NCBI GenBank assembly: GCA_946894095.1
Contig: OX335649.1
Location: 14,092,001-14,156,000 of the forward strand
Direction of reading: 5' to 3'
Origin: Incurvaria masculella
Lineage: Eukaryota; Arthropoda; Insecta; Lepidoptera; Incurvariidae
DNA: 64,000 nucleotides
The notes beneath the pieces were generated by a model. It saw nothing but the letters and a program-made list of their open reading frames with translations, did not search any database and was not told the origin of the DNA. Positions 1-9,030 of the stretch are shown piece by piece. Positions within the stretch are counted from its first letter, which is position 1. Each line of letters opens with the position of its first letter. The translations under genes and the position numbers were made by a program.

Positions 1-83
1 TGAAACAGAGAAGGTCCCAGAGCGCAACAGCACGGTTTTGTACCGTGCCCGCGAATGAGTTGGGGCCGCCGGGTTGGGCCGCC
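1..83 (-). repeat. MITE 'GGTGGCCCAACCCG' family, partial (window edge)
   Basis: This is the terminal part of a TTAA-flanked MITE cut by the window start. It matches 33747-34248 (right end) and the reverse complement of 5213-5296. It ends in CCGGGTTGGGCCGCC followed by TTAA at 84-87. There is no coding capacity. Confidence 0.85.
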
Positions 84-87
84 TTAA

Positions 88-938
88 TAACCTTGACAAC
101 AATTATGTTTTTTAATTATGGGCTGATAGCTCTAAATTATGACCAAATTGAAAAACTATTCATTATCATTACATAGAAGCATGCAGGAAAATATCTACAT
201 ATACTTTTACCTTTTTCTTACTTCACACGATACCACAATCATCTTTCCCGTGCTACATACATCCTCACAATACTTAACACATCGTGACATTCACTCATTC
301 ACATTCGCCCTCACCAATACCTATTTAGATCAATTTTAATTCAAATAAATTTCTAGAAACGATCATAAATTTGCACAGCTCTACCACTTTCCCATGATAC
401 AGTCCAGAACTAGTTTGGGAAAGAGGAAATAAAACATTTGAATACTCTTAATTTAAATAAATGTTACTATTATTGTTATTGTATTGTTGCATAGTTTCCT
501 AAATGAAATTTTGTAATGTATGTTTCTCTTGATTATGTTGTCATATGTACTTGTTTGTTCTCAGAAAGGAGGATGAAATATTTCGCCGACTATTTGTTCG
601 CTCAGAATAAAATACCTGATCTCAGATTTTTACGTGACTCAAACAATAATTTCAGAAGAAATAGCCAAGTACATTCTTAGCACTTCTGTAAGTAACGAGT
701 GTGAGTGACTAGTTAATCATAAAACACAATTATGGGTCAAACAAGGAACAAGGATAGTCAGTCCAAGCTTTCACCCTAATTGGCGTTTACGGAACTTCGA
801 AGTTATGTAAATTATTAGTAAAAGTTACGAACCCATACAAACATTTACTAATTCTTCAAGATATCAAAATCAAACTCGGATTTCCGTCAACTTATTGATG
901 GCGACGGTGAGTGACCGGTTTGGCGTAAGGTTTGGTTC
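88..938. other. AT-rich intron sequence, nothing recognised
   Basis: This should be DRC2-like intron 5 on the minus strand. I see no exon-like frame, RNA gene or repeat that recurs elsewhere in the window. Confidence 0.5.
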
Positions 939-958
939 AGGTCAGCACCTCCGCTGAC

Positions 959-1235
959 CTGCGGCCTTGTTGCCGAACAGCGACTGTCGCTGCCAGCGTC
1001 AGTGTCGTTGCTAACGAGTCATCGCATACAAAATTTTGTGGCTACCGTTACTGCGGATAAAAGATAGGCAACCGCATTTATTTTTTATCCGTAGCCGCCA
1101 TCGACATAGTATATGTCGTCGGTATCGGTAATCCATGGTAAGTCGATGGTAGCCGCAAAATGTTGTATGCGATGACTCGTTAGCAGCGATACCGACGCAG
1201 GCAGCGACAGTCGCTGTTCGGCAATAAGGCCGCAG
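959..1235. repeat. long-inverted-repeat element (foldback MITE)
   Basis: Arms of roughly 85-90 bp start with CTGCGGCCTTGTTGCCGAAC on the left and end with GTTCGGCAATAAGGCCGCAG on the right. They are mostly complementary. Smaller hairpins lie inside, for example CGACATAGTATATGTCG. A 7-bp stem (GGTCAGC...GCTGACC, 939-958) flanks the left end. There is no ORF. The element ends 37 bp beyond the DRC2-like exon 5 donor. Confidence 0.8.
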
Positions 1236-1272
1236 AACCAATCAATGCAGGATATAACGCAACATTTCTCAC

Positions 1273-1470
1273 CTGATTGCTGACCATCTGCTTAGACTGC
1301 GAGGCAATAATATCTGCCATGAGGTTTTCCTTCCTGCGCAAGCGCCGCACCTTCTTCTGGTTGTCGGCAGTGCCGGTGACGTAAGCCGTCAGCACGGCGC
1401 GGTAGTCCCCCCACATCAGCGTGTAGGTGTTCTCCAGATACGAACGGAGGCCGTCGATCTCGTTCAAGCA
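1273..1470 (-). CDS. DRC2: DRC2-like exon 5 (residues 193-258)
   Basis: The acceptor is ACCGTCAG|TGC and the donor is AATCAG|GTGAGA. The exon is 198 nt in phase 0. It encodes CLNEIDGLRSYLENTYTLMW, then GDYRAVLTAYVTGTADNQKK and a basic helix that ends in QSKQMVSNQ. The LENxYxLMWxDYxxVL segment matches the LENRVEDLWRRF region of the DRC2 family. The gene continues to the left, but no further exon was found before position 1. Confidence 0.85.
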
Positions 1471-1527
1471 CTGACGGTGACATTTAGAAGGTGTAAGAAC
1501 TACTCCAAACGTACAATCGTAAGTAAA

Positions 1528-1632
1528 TTATAGTGTTGCGTACTAAGCAATCACGTCGTTTTTTCAACGAGTGCGATACATATGTAGAATCGGCGGTGAA
1601 GCAAGAGCACATTGCTCAAAGAAAGAAAGCTG
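1528..1632 (-). repeat. family C (tRNA-like-headed repeat), tail fragment
   Basis: The segment with GTACTAAGCAATCACGTCG and GGCGGTGAAGCAAGAGCACA is the reverse complement of the tail seen at 6030-6128 and 6440-6520. It is diverged and truncated. Confidence 0.5.
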
Positions 1633-1639
1633 TAAAATG

Positions 1640-3165
1640 TACCACTTAATTAATGATAATTTTATGTATTCAATGGATACGACATTACCGTTATCTCATT
1701 ATTTATACATATATTTTTACTAATATATAAGTCAGGGGGACCTAGTTTTAGGCACTCAAGGGCGTGATGATGATAGGGTAACATCAGAAAAATGCGCTCC
1801 CCATAAAAACGGAGTTAGGAAGTCATTTGAAAATCACGGTTCAAATTAACTTGATTTTTGGTATTTATGTATCGGCACTTTTTTTTTTCGAAAAAAATCT
1901 TCCTGGACGAAACCACAGATAAAACAAATGTGTATGAAGAATTTAGAATTGCGCCATATACCGCGCTTAACATAAAAAACTAAATAATGTATGTTTTGCA
2001 TATAAATGAATAAATAAAACAGATATTGTTTAAGAGAGTCGTTACCCTATCAATTCTCTATCCTACGGACGATACTGTTTCCATCATTTTAATGTTTAAC
2101 TAGGTTTTTGAAATTTTGGATTATAAAATATATTGTAAAAATCTATTTCTGAATGTTTTAATTTCTTTCATATACCTTCTAGATTGGAAAATAGGATATG
2201 GAAGTCGCCATGCAGAATTGTGCCTTGGCAAATGGAGAAAGAATGCATTTCTTAAAATTTTCAAATCTTAGATTTCCATAGCTAAGTAAATCTGCGAAGT
2301 GCTTTTCAAATGATTTACTAACTTCGTTAGTATGAGGAAAATGGCTTACTTACGGCTACTATCATTTGTCCATGCATACGGGCGGTTATTAATTAAAATA
2401 CGAGAATACCGAACACTAATTTAGTGGAAAAAATATTTACAGGCGTTGCTATGTTTGATTGGTCACGTATATGAGCTTGATTATGTGATTTTTATATTTC
2501 TGTCGGATAATAGCTTTAATAAATGTTAATATTAAATGTGAAATGCGGAGCGCGGTTCTGTAAGTAAATGTTTTTTCATTTGTCTTCTGTGTATTTAAAT
2601 GATGTGTGCACGCTAATATTTCTCGTAATTGTTTCCAGTTGTGAGATGCCATAGTGGTCCGACCTGTATCTCCCAGTATATACGGCGTTGCGCACTGGGA
2701 AATCGTAAGTTCGACAAATAGACATAAACGGTGTAACCCTAATAACATATAAGGGTTTATCTTTCTTGCTAATACAATGTTTGACTAATAATATGCTTTA
2801 TTAATTTTCTTACTGTCAAAACTTAGTACGAGATTAGCACCGGACTAACCGTACAAAAACCGGTTTAGTCCGGCGTATTAAAGTTAGTCCGCCCACATTG
2901 AGTACGGCTGTATGAGTTTGCTTTAATTACAAAGCGGCCCATAATTTTTTTCTTATCTTGGAAATTGAAATTAAATATACGACAAAACCATCGATCTCCG
3001 CATTGTTGAAAACTACACACAAACATATATGGAAGATATTTTATTTAACGTAAGGGTCATTAAACAAAAGACGTTAAGTTTCGTGTACATAATCAACCCC
3101 TGCCGTCTACTAGTAATAATAAAACATAATTACTTTTTAAGGCATAACCTTAAAATAATAACCAA
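1640..3165. other. AT-rich intron sequence, little recognised
   Basis: This is part of DRC2-like intron 4. The piece at 1668-1700 (GGATACGACATTACCGTTAT) recurs at 61960-61985 next to a hairpin element. Short repeats of AGTCCGG/CCGGACT lie near 2840-2890. No coding exon is seen. Confidence 0.45.
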
Positions 3166-3172
3166 AACTTAA

Positions 3173-3532
3173 GGCTGTTACGACCCATATAAAGTTGTTT
3201 GCACACATAACGCAAAAAGTATTGCACTTTAAGCCACGAATTCATAATAAAAGTTTAATATAGTCATATTACTTGCAGCGAAAACAATTTCACGATTTCA
3301 GGATTATTGGTTTTGTTACAATTTATTTAAATACGATTTTTATTTAACAGCGCCATCTAACGGTGTAAAACTTATAATCAGCAATTACAACGAATCCATT
3401 CAACCTGAAATTGTGAATATGTTTTCGCTGCAACTACTATGGCTATATTTAATTTTTTTGACGAATTCGTGCCTTAAAGTGCAATACTTTTTGCGTTCTG
3501 TGTAAAAAAACATTGTATGGGTCGGAACATCC
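3173..3532. repeat. TTAA-flanked MITE, 'CGACCCATATAAAG' family, copy 1
   Basis: The terminal inverted repeats are GGCTGTTACGACCC at the left and GGGTCGGAACATCC at the right, flanked on both sides by TTAA (3169-3172, 3533-3536). The complementarity continues inward through GCAAAAAGTATTGCACTTTA on both arms. The second copy is at 49081-49433 in the opposite orientation. Length is 360 bp with no ORF. TTAA duplication is typical of piggyBac-superfamily insertion. Confidence 0.85.
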
Positions 3533-3974
3533 TTAAGCCGTCCAAAAAATATATATATCCAAAATAGCATTCAAACGTTATTCATGATAGTTATTATCAT
3601 TATTCTTGTACACCACGAAAACAAATAAAAAAAATGGATCGGTTTATTATTGCTATAATGTTTTACGTTAACTGTGCCGATGGATAGGCAGTAAAATAGT
3701 AAATCTAGTTTTGCACTTTAAAAATAAACATTGGAAAATGTACATGAAAAATAACAATCTGGTCTCAGATTTTTTTGTGAAAAACCTTAACAATTAATAT
3801 TTAAAGATAAATGTGCGTCTACCGTAGATTTTAAATAAGTTTAATTCATTGTTGTATCCATTGTAAATAGTTAACTATTGCTGTTAATTTATGTGCGAAA
3901 GTAGGAATTTCCGTATGTTATGTCCGTATGATAAAATTCGTAAAATTGGGTTTTCGGATATTTAGCCTACTTAA

Positions 3975-4209
3975 GCCGCGGTCCGAATGGCGCTCAAACG
4001 CTGACAGCGTGGATACAGTTGGTCCGAATCACGCTGATAGTGCTCGAATATCTTAACGAAATCTCTCCGAGCTCTTCGATTCCACAGTTTTACACAATTG
4101 AATAGAGCTGGCATTTGGCCATGGACGTTTCGGATCTGAGCACTGTCAGTGCGATTCGGACCAACTGTATTCACGCTGTCAGCTTCTGTGCGTAATTCGG
4201 ACCGGGGCC
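3975..4209. repeat. long-inverted-repeat MITE with CCGCGGTCCGAAT ends
   Basis: The left end GCCGCGGTCCGAAT and the right end ATTCGGACCGGGGC are complementary. Inner arms share CTGACAGCGTGGATACAGTT and TTGGTCCGAATC, and their complements lie at 4140-4190. The left flank is TTAA (3971-3974) and the right flank TTAG, a likely decayed TTAA duplication. It lies in DRC2-like intron 4, close to exon 4. Confidence 0.75.
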
Positions 4210-4241
4210 TTAGGAAAAAGGACATTAGTAGGAGAGCGCAC

Positions 4242-4465
4242 ACGATCCCTCTCCTCGTCGGCCTTGACGAGGCTCTCGCCGCGCGTGCGCCACGCGAGCT
4301 CGTCAGCAGCGGCGTGCCCGTGGTACAGCATCAGCTGCACGTGCGTCTCGGCGGCACCGTGGTCGCCCGCGATGGCCGCCGCCTCGCTCCGCCCGCGCAG
4401 CAGCAGCTCCGACGTGCGCGTCGCATTCTCGCGCGACATCTCCTCGAGCTCCGCGTGGAGCTTGC
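4242..4465 (-). CDS. DRC2: DRC2-like exon 4 (residues 118-192)
   Basis: The acceptor is GTCCACAG|GC. It completes the split codon from exon 3 as AGC (Ser), followed by KLHAELEEMSRENATRTSEL, a GDHGAAETHVQLMLYHGH segment and ESLVKADEERDR. The donor is GATCGT|GTGCGC. It is weak, but it is the only nearby choice that keeps phase 0 with exon 5. The exon is very GC-rich (many GCG and CTG codons). A long-inverted-repeat element ends 29 bp past the donor, and a shortened copy of the last part of this exon lies just upstream in intron 3 (4511-4596). Confidence 0.8.
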
Positions 4466-4510
4466 CTGTGGACATCCGTGGCACACGCTCACAGCACTAC
4501 ATTACACAGC

Positions 4511-4596
4511 AGAGCGCACCCGATCCCTCTCCTCGTCGGCCTTGACGAGGCTCTCGCCCGTGGTACACATCAGCTGCACGTGCGTCTCGGCGGCAC
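4511..4596 (-). pseudogene. partial duplicate of DRC2-like exon 4
   Basis: These 86 bp copy the stretch 4233-4357, which is the 3' part of exon 4 plus about 9 nt of intron 4. Identity is nearly complete apart from a 38-bp deletion and a 1-bp deletion. The two losses total 39 nt, so the copy stays in the exon's reading frame, reading AETHVQLMCTTGESLVK and on to ADEERDR. It lies in intron 3, on the same strand and 45 bp before the exon 4 acceptor. It lacks its own acceptor-side half, so I call it a non-functional exon fragment. Confidence 0.85.
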
Positions 4597-5006
4597 TTCA
4601 TCAAGGCTCAAGTCTTCTTTTTGTTTCAAGTCTTTAGTATGCGTGGATTATGTAATGAGTTTCTAGGCTCAGTTTGTCTACCAAAGTACTACCATCAAAG
4701 ATTCCGCCCTAATAGTATGCTGCCAAGTATTAAGGATATTTTTTTAACTAAGGATAGTATTAAGGATCCATAAAGGAAAAAAGGTTAACAACTTCTGGTA
4801 CCACACGACTGGTCAGAAGGCTCTAATAATAAAATACTCTGGAGTAGAATACCTGGCGTGTAATTGTGCCATGTTCGTGCCTCCCAGAATGTAAGGTATG
4901 TTTAAATTATTATGTACCTAGTAGCGGTCATTCTCAATTTTATGTAAATGCCTCTCGAATATATTATTAAAAATTAAGATTATCTCTTGTGGTAACGGTG
5001 ACTTAC

Positions 5007-5145
5007 TGGTCATATTATCGAGTGTTTCACAGAAACTGGCAACGGTACGTCCGTACTGTGCGTCCGCCTCTTCCATCATCAGCATGACGCCCTGGATCAC
5101 GCCATCCTTCTTATCGTAGACTCGCTCGAACGTGCTCCACATCAC
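5007..5145 (-). CDS. DRC2: DRC2-like exon 3 (residues 72-118)
   Basis: The acceptor is CCCCCCAG|GTG and the donor is ACCA|GTAAGT, close to the U1 consensus. The exon is 139 nt and ends in phase 1. It encodes VMWSTFERVYDKKDGVIQ, then a helix with EEADAQYGRTVASFCETLDN. The TFERVxDxKDxVI motif and the following E-A-x-x-Q-Y segment are the part of DRC2 I recognise best. The pyrimidine tract of the acceptor coincides with the end of a transposon fragment (5149-5208). Confidence 0.88.
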
Positions 5146-5148
5146 CTG

Positions 5149-5208
5149 GGGGGTTACCGTGGTAAATTAACTCACCGGGTGAGCAGGCAAGTGAGTTATC
5201 AACGACGT
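5149..5208. repeat. terminal fragment of a TIR transposon at the exon 3 acceptor
   Basis: GTGGTAAATTAACTCACCGG and the following GTGAGCAGGCAAGTGAGTTATC match the left end of the longer element at 41218-41895. The fragment's terminal G-run, read as C on the minus strand, is the pyrimidine tract of the DRC2-like exon 3 acceptor. The copy is cut off by the MITE at 5213-5754. Confidence 0.65.
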
Positions 5209-5212
5209 TTAA

Positions 5213-5754
5213 GGTGGCCCAACCCGGCGGGCCCAACTCATTCGCGGGCACGGTACAAAACCGTGCTGTTGCGCTCTGGGACCTTCTCTGTTTCAAAGAA
5301 TAAGACAGGCTCCGTGATGAGGAAGATGCAACATGTCCACAAAAAAGACAATGTGCATAGTGTATGATTTGGTAAGATTTACGAAAATTTTAATTTCAAA
5401 ACGACTTATAGCTAAAAGTAAACCACGACCGCTGTAGTCAAAAATGTAACAAAAACCAAATGGATCATAATTATTGATTAAATAAGCTATGTCTGATGAC
5501 TAATCTTTTTACGATGTTCTTACTTTATCATTGCGTAATCCACCTCCAAAGTTATTGTATAAAACGCGCCAAAAATTCGAACTTTCGGACCTCATAACTT
5601 AGAAACCAAACAGAATTTTACAATGCCAATGGTCATCAGACATCTAGTTCGATCAAATAAAGCTATTTAGAGCAACATTTTGGATCTCTGACAAGAAATA
5701 TGGGCGTGATCTTCTTTCCCCTTTTGTATGGGGAGATGAGCGGGTTGGGCCACC
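5213..5754 (+). repeat. TTAA-flanked MITE, 'GGTGGCCCAACCCG' family, copy A (full)
   Basis: The ends are GGTGGCCCAACCCG and CGGGTTGGGCCACC, each flanked by TTAA (5209-5212, 5755-5758). Length is 542 bp. There is no transposase frame, so movement must have depended on an enzyme supplied elsewhere. Copies or fragments lie at 1-83, 14809-15157, 33747-34248, 59360-59703 and about 60328-60342. TTAA suggests a piggyBac-type transposase, though the GGTGG terminus is not the usual CCC start. Confidence 0.88.
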
Positions 5755-5945
5755 TTAAGGCCCTTTTCACCTACCGCTCTGTAACTTAATAGCCACACAT
5801 TAAGGGCCTTTTAGCAGTTTGCAATAAATTTCAGTACAAGATAATCAACAGTTTAGTAATAAATGCCCTTTGAGTGTCGATTAAAACTGATCTTCGTATC
5901 AACTGACAAACGACGTGGTATTCGGTCAAGTGAACTGAAATAGAT

Positions 5946-6128
5946 GGTGGCGAAATTGGTAGACGCAATACCCGCGAATGGTATGTTTTGTCCGTGTCCA
6001 GCCTTGCAGTATATTCTTAAAGTCGTTCTTTTTACTGGGCTCTTTCTGCAATTAATGTGTCCTTGCTTCACGGTCGATTATATATACATACATGTCACAT
6101 TCCTTGGAATAAGCGACGTACCTGCTTA
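5946..6128 (+). repeat. family C repeat with tRNA-Leu-like head, copy 1
   Basis: The element starts GGTGGCGAAATTGGTAGACG, which resembles the D-arm/A-box of a class II (leucine-type) tRNA. The body then reads CCAGCCTTGCAGTATATTC, GGGCTCTTTCT, CTTGCTTCACGGTCGAT and CATGTCACATTCCTTGGAA. It is repeated at 6376-6530, and fragments lie at 10797-10850, 11110-11225 and 11635-11725. It is probably a SINE, but no clear poly-A tail was seen. Confidence 0.6.
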
Positions 6129-6375
6129 GTACGAAAAAGTATTTTTACTTAAGTCAACCTAGGACTGGCTCTAGCGTCTGATGCCAAATACGATTTTGGT
6201 GATGATGGCAATATGTTTGATTGTTCAATCTTTGCAGTCAATGTCCGCAACGCAGATGAAGCGTTAAATCAATGTACATATGTAGGTATAATCTTAAACA
6301 CTGTGTTAGTAGGAGGCATTCATTACGGGAAGAGGGACTGTAGGAGAATTCTAAATTATGGGTAGGTATACAGCC

Positions 6376-6530
6376 GGTGGCGAAATTGGTATGTTTTGCT
6401 GGTTCGGGTCCAGCCTTGCAGTATATCCGTAAAGTAGTTCTTTTTACTGGGCTCTTTCTTACATTAATGTGTCCTTGCTTCACGGTCGATCATACATACA
6501 TGTCACATTCCTTGAAATAGACCAGTTAGC
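6376..6530 (+). repeat. family C repeat, copy 2
   Basis: This is a second copy, with GGTGGCGAAATTGG joined directly to GCTGGTTCGGGTCCAGC. That is a perfect 5-bp T-arm stem with a TTCGGGT loop and a good pol III B box. About 25 bases between the A and B boxes are missing relative to copy 1. Confidence 0.6.
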
Positions 6531-7039
6531 AGGGTATAAAATGCAACTGTGGGTAAGATTTAGTCACTCATTTTCCCGTTCACTCGGCGATTTAATTACC
6601 ATGGTAACCCTCCTAAATTGTTTTCAGGTCAGCTTCATGCCAACGGAATATTTCTTAAGAACGAGATGAAAAATAAATATGTCCAATAGAGAACTCTGAG
6701 GGACCGGACAATGTGAATATCCAATACACAACAACAATATACAACAAGCCCTTACTTTTATATTACAATAAAAACACATAATTACACTAACACCTCGACT
6801 TACACTATAAAAATACTTATTTAATGTTACTTAGTTTACTCTTTATCTAATATTATAATGGAATATTTTATTTATGTATTACTTATTTCATACATAATAT
6901 ACAGAAGACGCCATCTTAACTTAATCAAAATGTTTATTCCTAGCAAACCATTTCACCACGGGCCAAACGGTCTATCGGAATGGTATTAATCCACTTAGAT
7001 ATAGTTAAATGTGAATACTGTATTGTGTATGATGATGGA

Positions 7040-7080
7040 TATAAATAAATAAATAAATAAATAATAAATAAATAATAACA
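7040..7080 (+). repeat. (ATAA)n microsatellite
   Basis: This is a run of ATAA/ATAAT units in DRC2-like intron 2. Confidence 0.9.
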
Positions 7081-7121
7081 TCGACAAGAACACCCTTAGT
7101 ATCGAAGTACACTCAGCGTAC

Positions 7122-7235
7122 CTCGACCTGTTGCCTAAAGACGGGCAGCTTGACGGTTAGCATCATTTCCCGCCAGCCGCGTTCCAGGTCCCGCCGATGC
7201 AGGCTCTGCGCCGCCATCTCACGCTGTAACTCATC
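7122..7235 (-). CDS. DRC2: DRC2-like exon 2 (residues 34-71)
   Basis: The acceptor is GATCCTCAG|GAT and the donor is GAG|GTACGC. The exon is 114 nt in phase 0. It encodes DELQREMAAQSLHRRDLE, then GWREMMLTVKLPVFRQQVE. The W-R-E-M-M helix at about residues 54-58 matches the conserved Trp-Arg segment near residue 50-60 of DRC2 proteins. Exon 1 and exon 2 join with no frame correction. The GC-rich sequence contrasts with the AT-rich introns. Confidence 0.85.
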
Positions 7236-7289
7236 CTGAGGATCGAGCACAGAAATATATATTCAGGTTACATTCGGTTTTTTTTATGT

Positions 7290-7650
7290 TGCGTAGGCCA
7301 GGACCTCACACAGGAGGTGCACGATGACGCCCATGAACCATGCCGGCCGGCCAGGTGCTTCTTCGCGCCATGTTTGAAGGACCTCAGGTTGTACTTTGAG
7401 GGAAATACCTGGGCAGGGAGTGCATACCATAGTTACAGAGTAGTAGGACCTAGAGGATCGGTTACTGTTGATTTTTGGAATGTCGAAAGTGTACGGGTGA
7501 ATTTTCAGTCTGTTCCGCGTTGGCCGATGGTAGACAAGGGATGGAGGAACAGCATTTTGCAGCTCCGACGCGCATTATCCATGGAAAAGACGTTAGAACA
7601 CAGAGAGAGGCCCTGCAATCCCTTCGGAGTTGGAGGGTCTCTTAATTCAG
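7290..7650 (-). pseudogene. CR1-like LINE 3' end, decayed
   Basis: Read on the minus strand, pieces match the C-terminal end of the retrotransposon polyprotein also seen at 31625-32150: QLRRD near the start, then YNLRSFKHGAKKHLAGRHG at the end. Stops and frameshifts break it. Both copies share the plus-strand text GCCGGCCGGCCAGGTGCTT. It lies in intron 1 of the DRC2-like gene. Confidence 0.65.
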
Positions 7651-7654
7651 GATA

Positions 7655-7975
7655 CCTCGGGGTCGTCGGTAAACATAGTTCAATGTCGTGCTTGGAAAGG
7701 GAAGGCCCTGGAATGGCACTTAATTCTTTCGGGAATGCGGTGTGTTGGGCTAATATCATGCCGGTGGGTGTTATAAGCAATTCATGTCGTCACTTAAAAA
7801 CTTGATCATTCGCCGTGGTTCGGATTCCACGTATCTTAGTTTTTTTTTGTATATTTTGTAGGATCGATCTTACCCGGGATAGTACCATCGCAAAAGAAAT
7901 AATGATCGACGCGGCTATAAAAAAATCTGGTATGAATGTTCCTGGCATGGCAGCTCCTTCCGATCTGATTATCAT
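7655..7975 (+). repeat. SINE body fragments (shared SINE body), rearranged
   Basis: The tail part (TCCTGGCATGGCACTTAATTC-like, GTGTTGGGCTAATATCATG) occurs before a second, 5'-body part (CCGTGGTTCGGATTCCACG, ACCCGGGATAGTACCATCGC). This implies two truncated copies in the same orientation. Confidence 0.6.
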
Positions 7976-8767
7976 ATGATGGCAGTTGATAGGTTAAACG
8001 GTTAGCCATCTAAGTCTAGTTCCTTAAAAAAATATAGACTCAAATATAGAATTGAAAATAATTTTCAATTGCAGAAATTCATTCATCATAACATGATGTA
8101 TGTACATTTTAATATCTATAAATACCATTTGATCTCGACAAGAAGAAATGCTGCTAGTGTATTACTTGTATTCAAATGAATATTCATCCAATCTGCCTCA
8201 GTTACAAAGAAACGGGCCCGAAAATAATACTCTTTAGAAATATTTTTCAGGTCAAAACCACGCTAAAAGGCATTATTTGGGCAACTGTTCGTGACAGTGT
8301 TCAACATTTCTGAAATAGTATACTTTAAGTGTCTTTACGCACAATGAGTGATGAGTTTGATTGTCCTTCGAGTCTCTTTCCTTTCTCATTAAGTTATTTT
8401 AGCCTACAAAAATGTAATTCTTTGTCGTTTTGTTTTACTTGCTCAGAACGAGCACTCGGCGTAGGAAGAGAAATAAAATATAGTAAAGTACCATGTAGAG
8501 TACGTGCAACTATTAGAAGGAAAAGAGCCCAAAAGATTTCAATAAATTGGGTCCTAAATCATCAACTATACAATTACACGTTTTTGTATGGCATACGGGA
8601 ATCTTAAAGTACAGTCGATCAAAGAGTTTAGGATACTAATCCGGTCGAATGAAAAGATGAACAGTCGATATACTTTGACTTTTGGAAACAATTATAGTGT
8701 TGAGTATAGATTCAAACAAAGTTGCTGCTCTACAAGACCCTGTGTATAATACTTAGGTTGCAGGTAC

Positions 8768-8866
8768 CCGTTTTAGTTTCTTTCGCAACTCTTCAGCCGC
8801 CGCCAATTTCTCGAGTCTCTTGGCCTCCTTGCGCGCCTTTTTCTCCTCTTTCGTGAGCCTCGCCAT
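8768..8866 (-). CDS. DRC2: DRC2-like exon 1 (residues 1-33)
   Basis: The start is ATG at 8866-8864 in the context GTGCGATGG. The exon encodes MARLTKEEKKARKEAK and onward, a Lys/Glu/Arg/Leu-rich helix typical of the N-terminus of this family. The frame is open upstream of this ATG, but the upstream residues look like translated 5'UTR (IKVYTFIPFRLPL and similar), so I chose the inner ATG. The donor is CGG|GTACCT, with GT at 8767-8766, leaving phase 0. Without the splice the frame stops about four codons later. The donor is only moderately close to consensus. Confidence 0.75.
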
Positions 8867-9030
8867 CGCACCCTCCTCTAGCCCGCTACCTCCCGCGCCC
8901 TCGACCCACAGACAAATACTGGACAAAGGCAGCCGAAAAGGAATGAAAGTATACACTTTTATTGTTCGCTGTTCCACGGCGATTATTGTCGCGGTCCGCT
9001 ACGGTATCAATCTGTCATCGCGACAAGCAT
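8867..9030 (-). promoter_or_regulatory. probable DRC2 5'UTR and promoter-proximal region
   Basis: This is the stretch just upstream of the DRC2-like start codon, read on the minus strand. It is richer in C+G than the surrounding AT-rich DNA, especially near 8868-8910 and 8975-9020. No TATA box or clear initiator could be fixed. The call rests on position alone. Confidence 0.35.

Larger units (their letters stand above)
1273..8866 (-). other. DRC2: DRC2 (CCDC65)-like gene, 5' part, five exons
   Basis: Gene-level entry. Five minus-strand exons (8866-8768, 7235-7122, 5145-5007, 4465-4242, 1470-1273) join in frame, phases 0, 0, 1, 0, to give 258 codons with no stop. The predicted protein is charged and rich in coiled-coil-type sequence. 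It follows the order I know for dynein regulatory complex subunit 2: a Lys/Glu-rich start, a W-R-x-M-L-type helix, a TFERVxDxKDxVI motif, then an LENTYTLMWGDY segment that corresponds to the family's LENRVEDLW region. DRC2 forms the core of the nexin-dynein regulatory complex with DRC1 and controls flagellar bending. The family is about 480 residues long, so roughly the C-terminal half must lie beyond position 1. The last donor (CAG|GTGAGA) supports continuation. The assignment rests on remembered family sequence, not on a search. Confidence 0.85.

Noticed and set aside
4149..4637. 162-codon plus-strand frame over the DRC2-like exon 4 region
   Set aside because: It is antisense to exon 4 and its partial duplicate. 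The open frame is a by-product of the GC-rich exon.
5946..6000. Possible functional tRNA-Leu gene
   Set aside because: No closing acceptor stem or proper anticodon arm. The sequence recurs as a truncated interspersed repeat.
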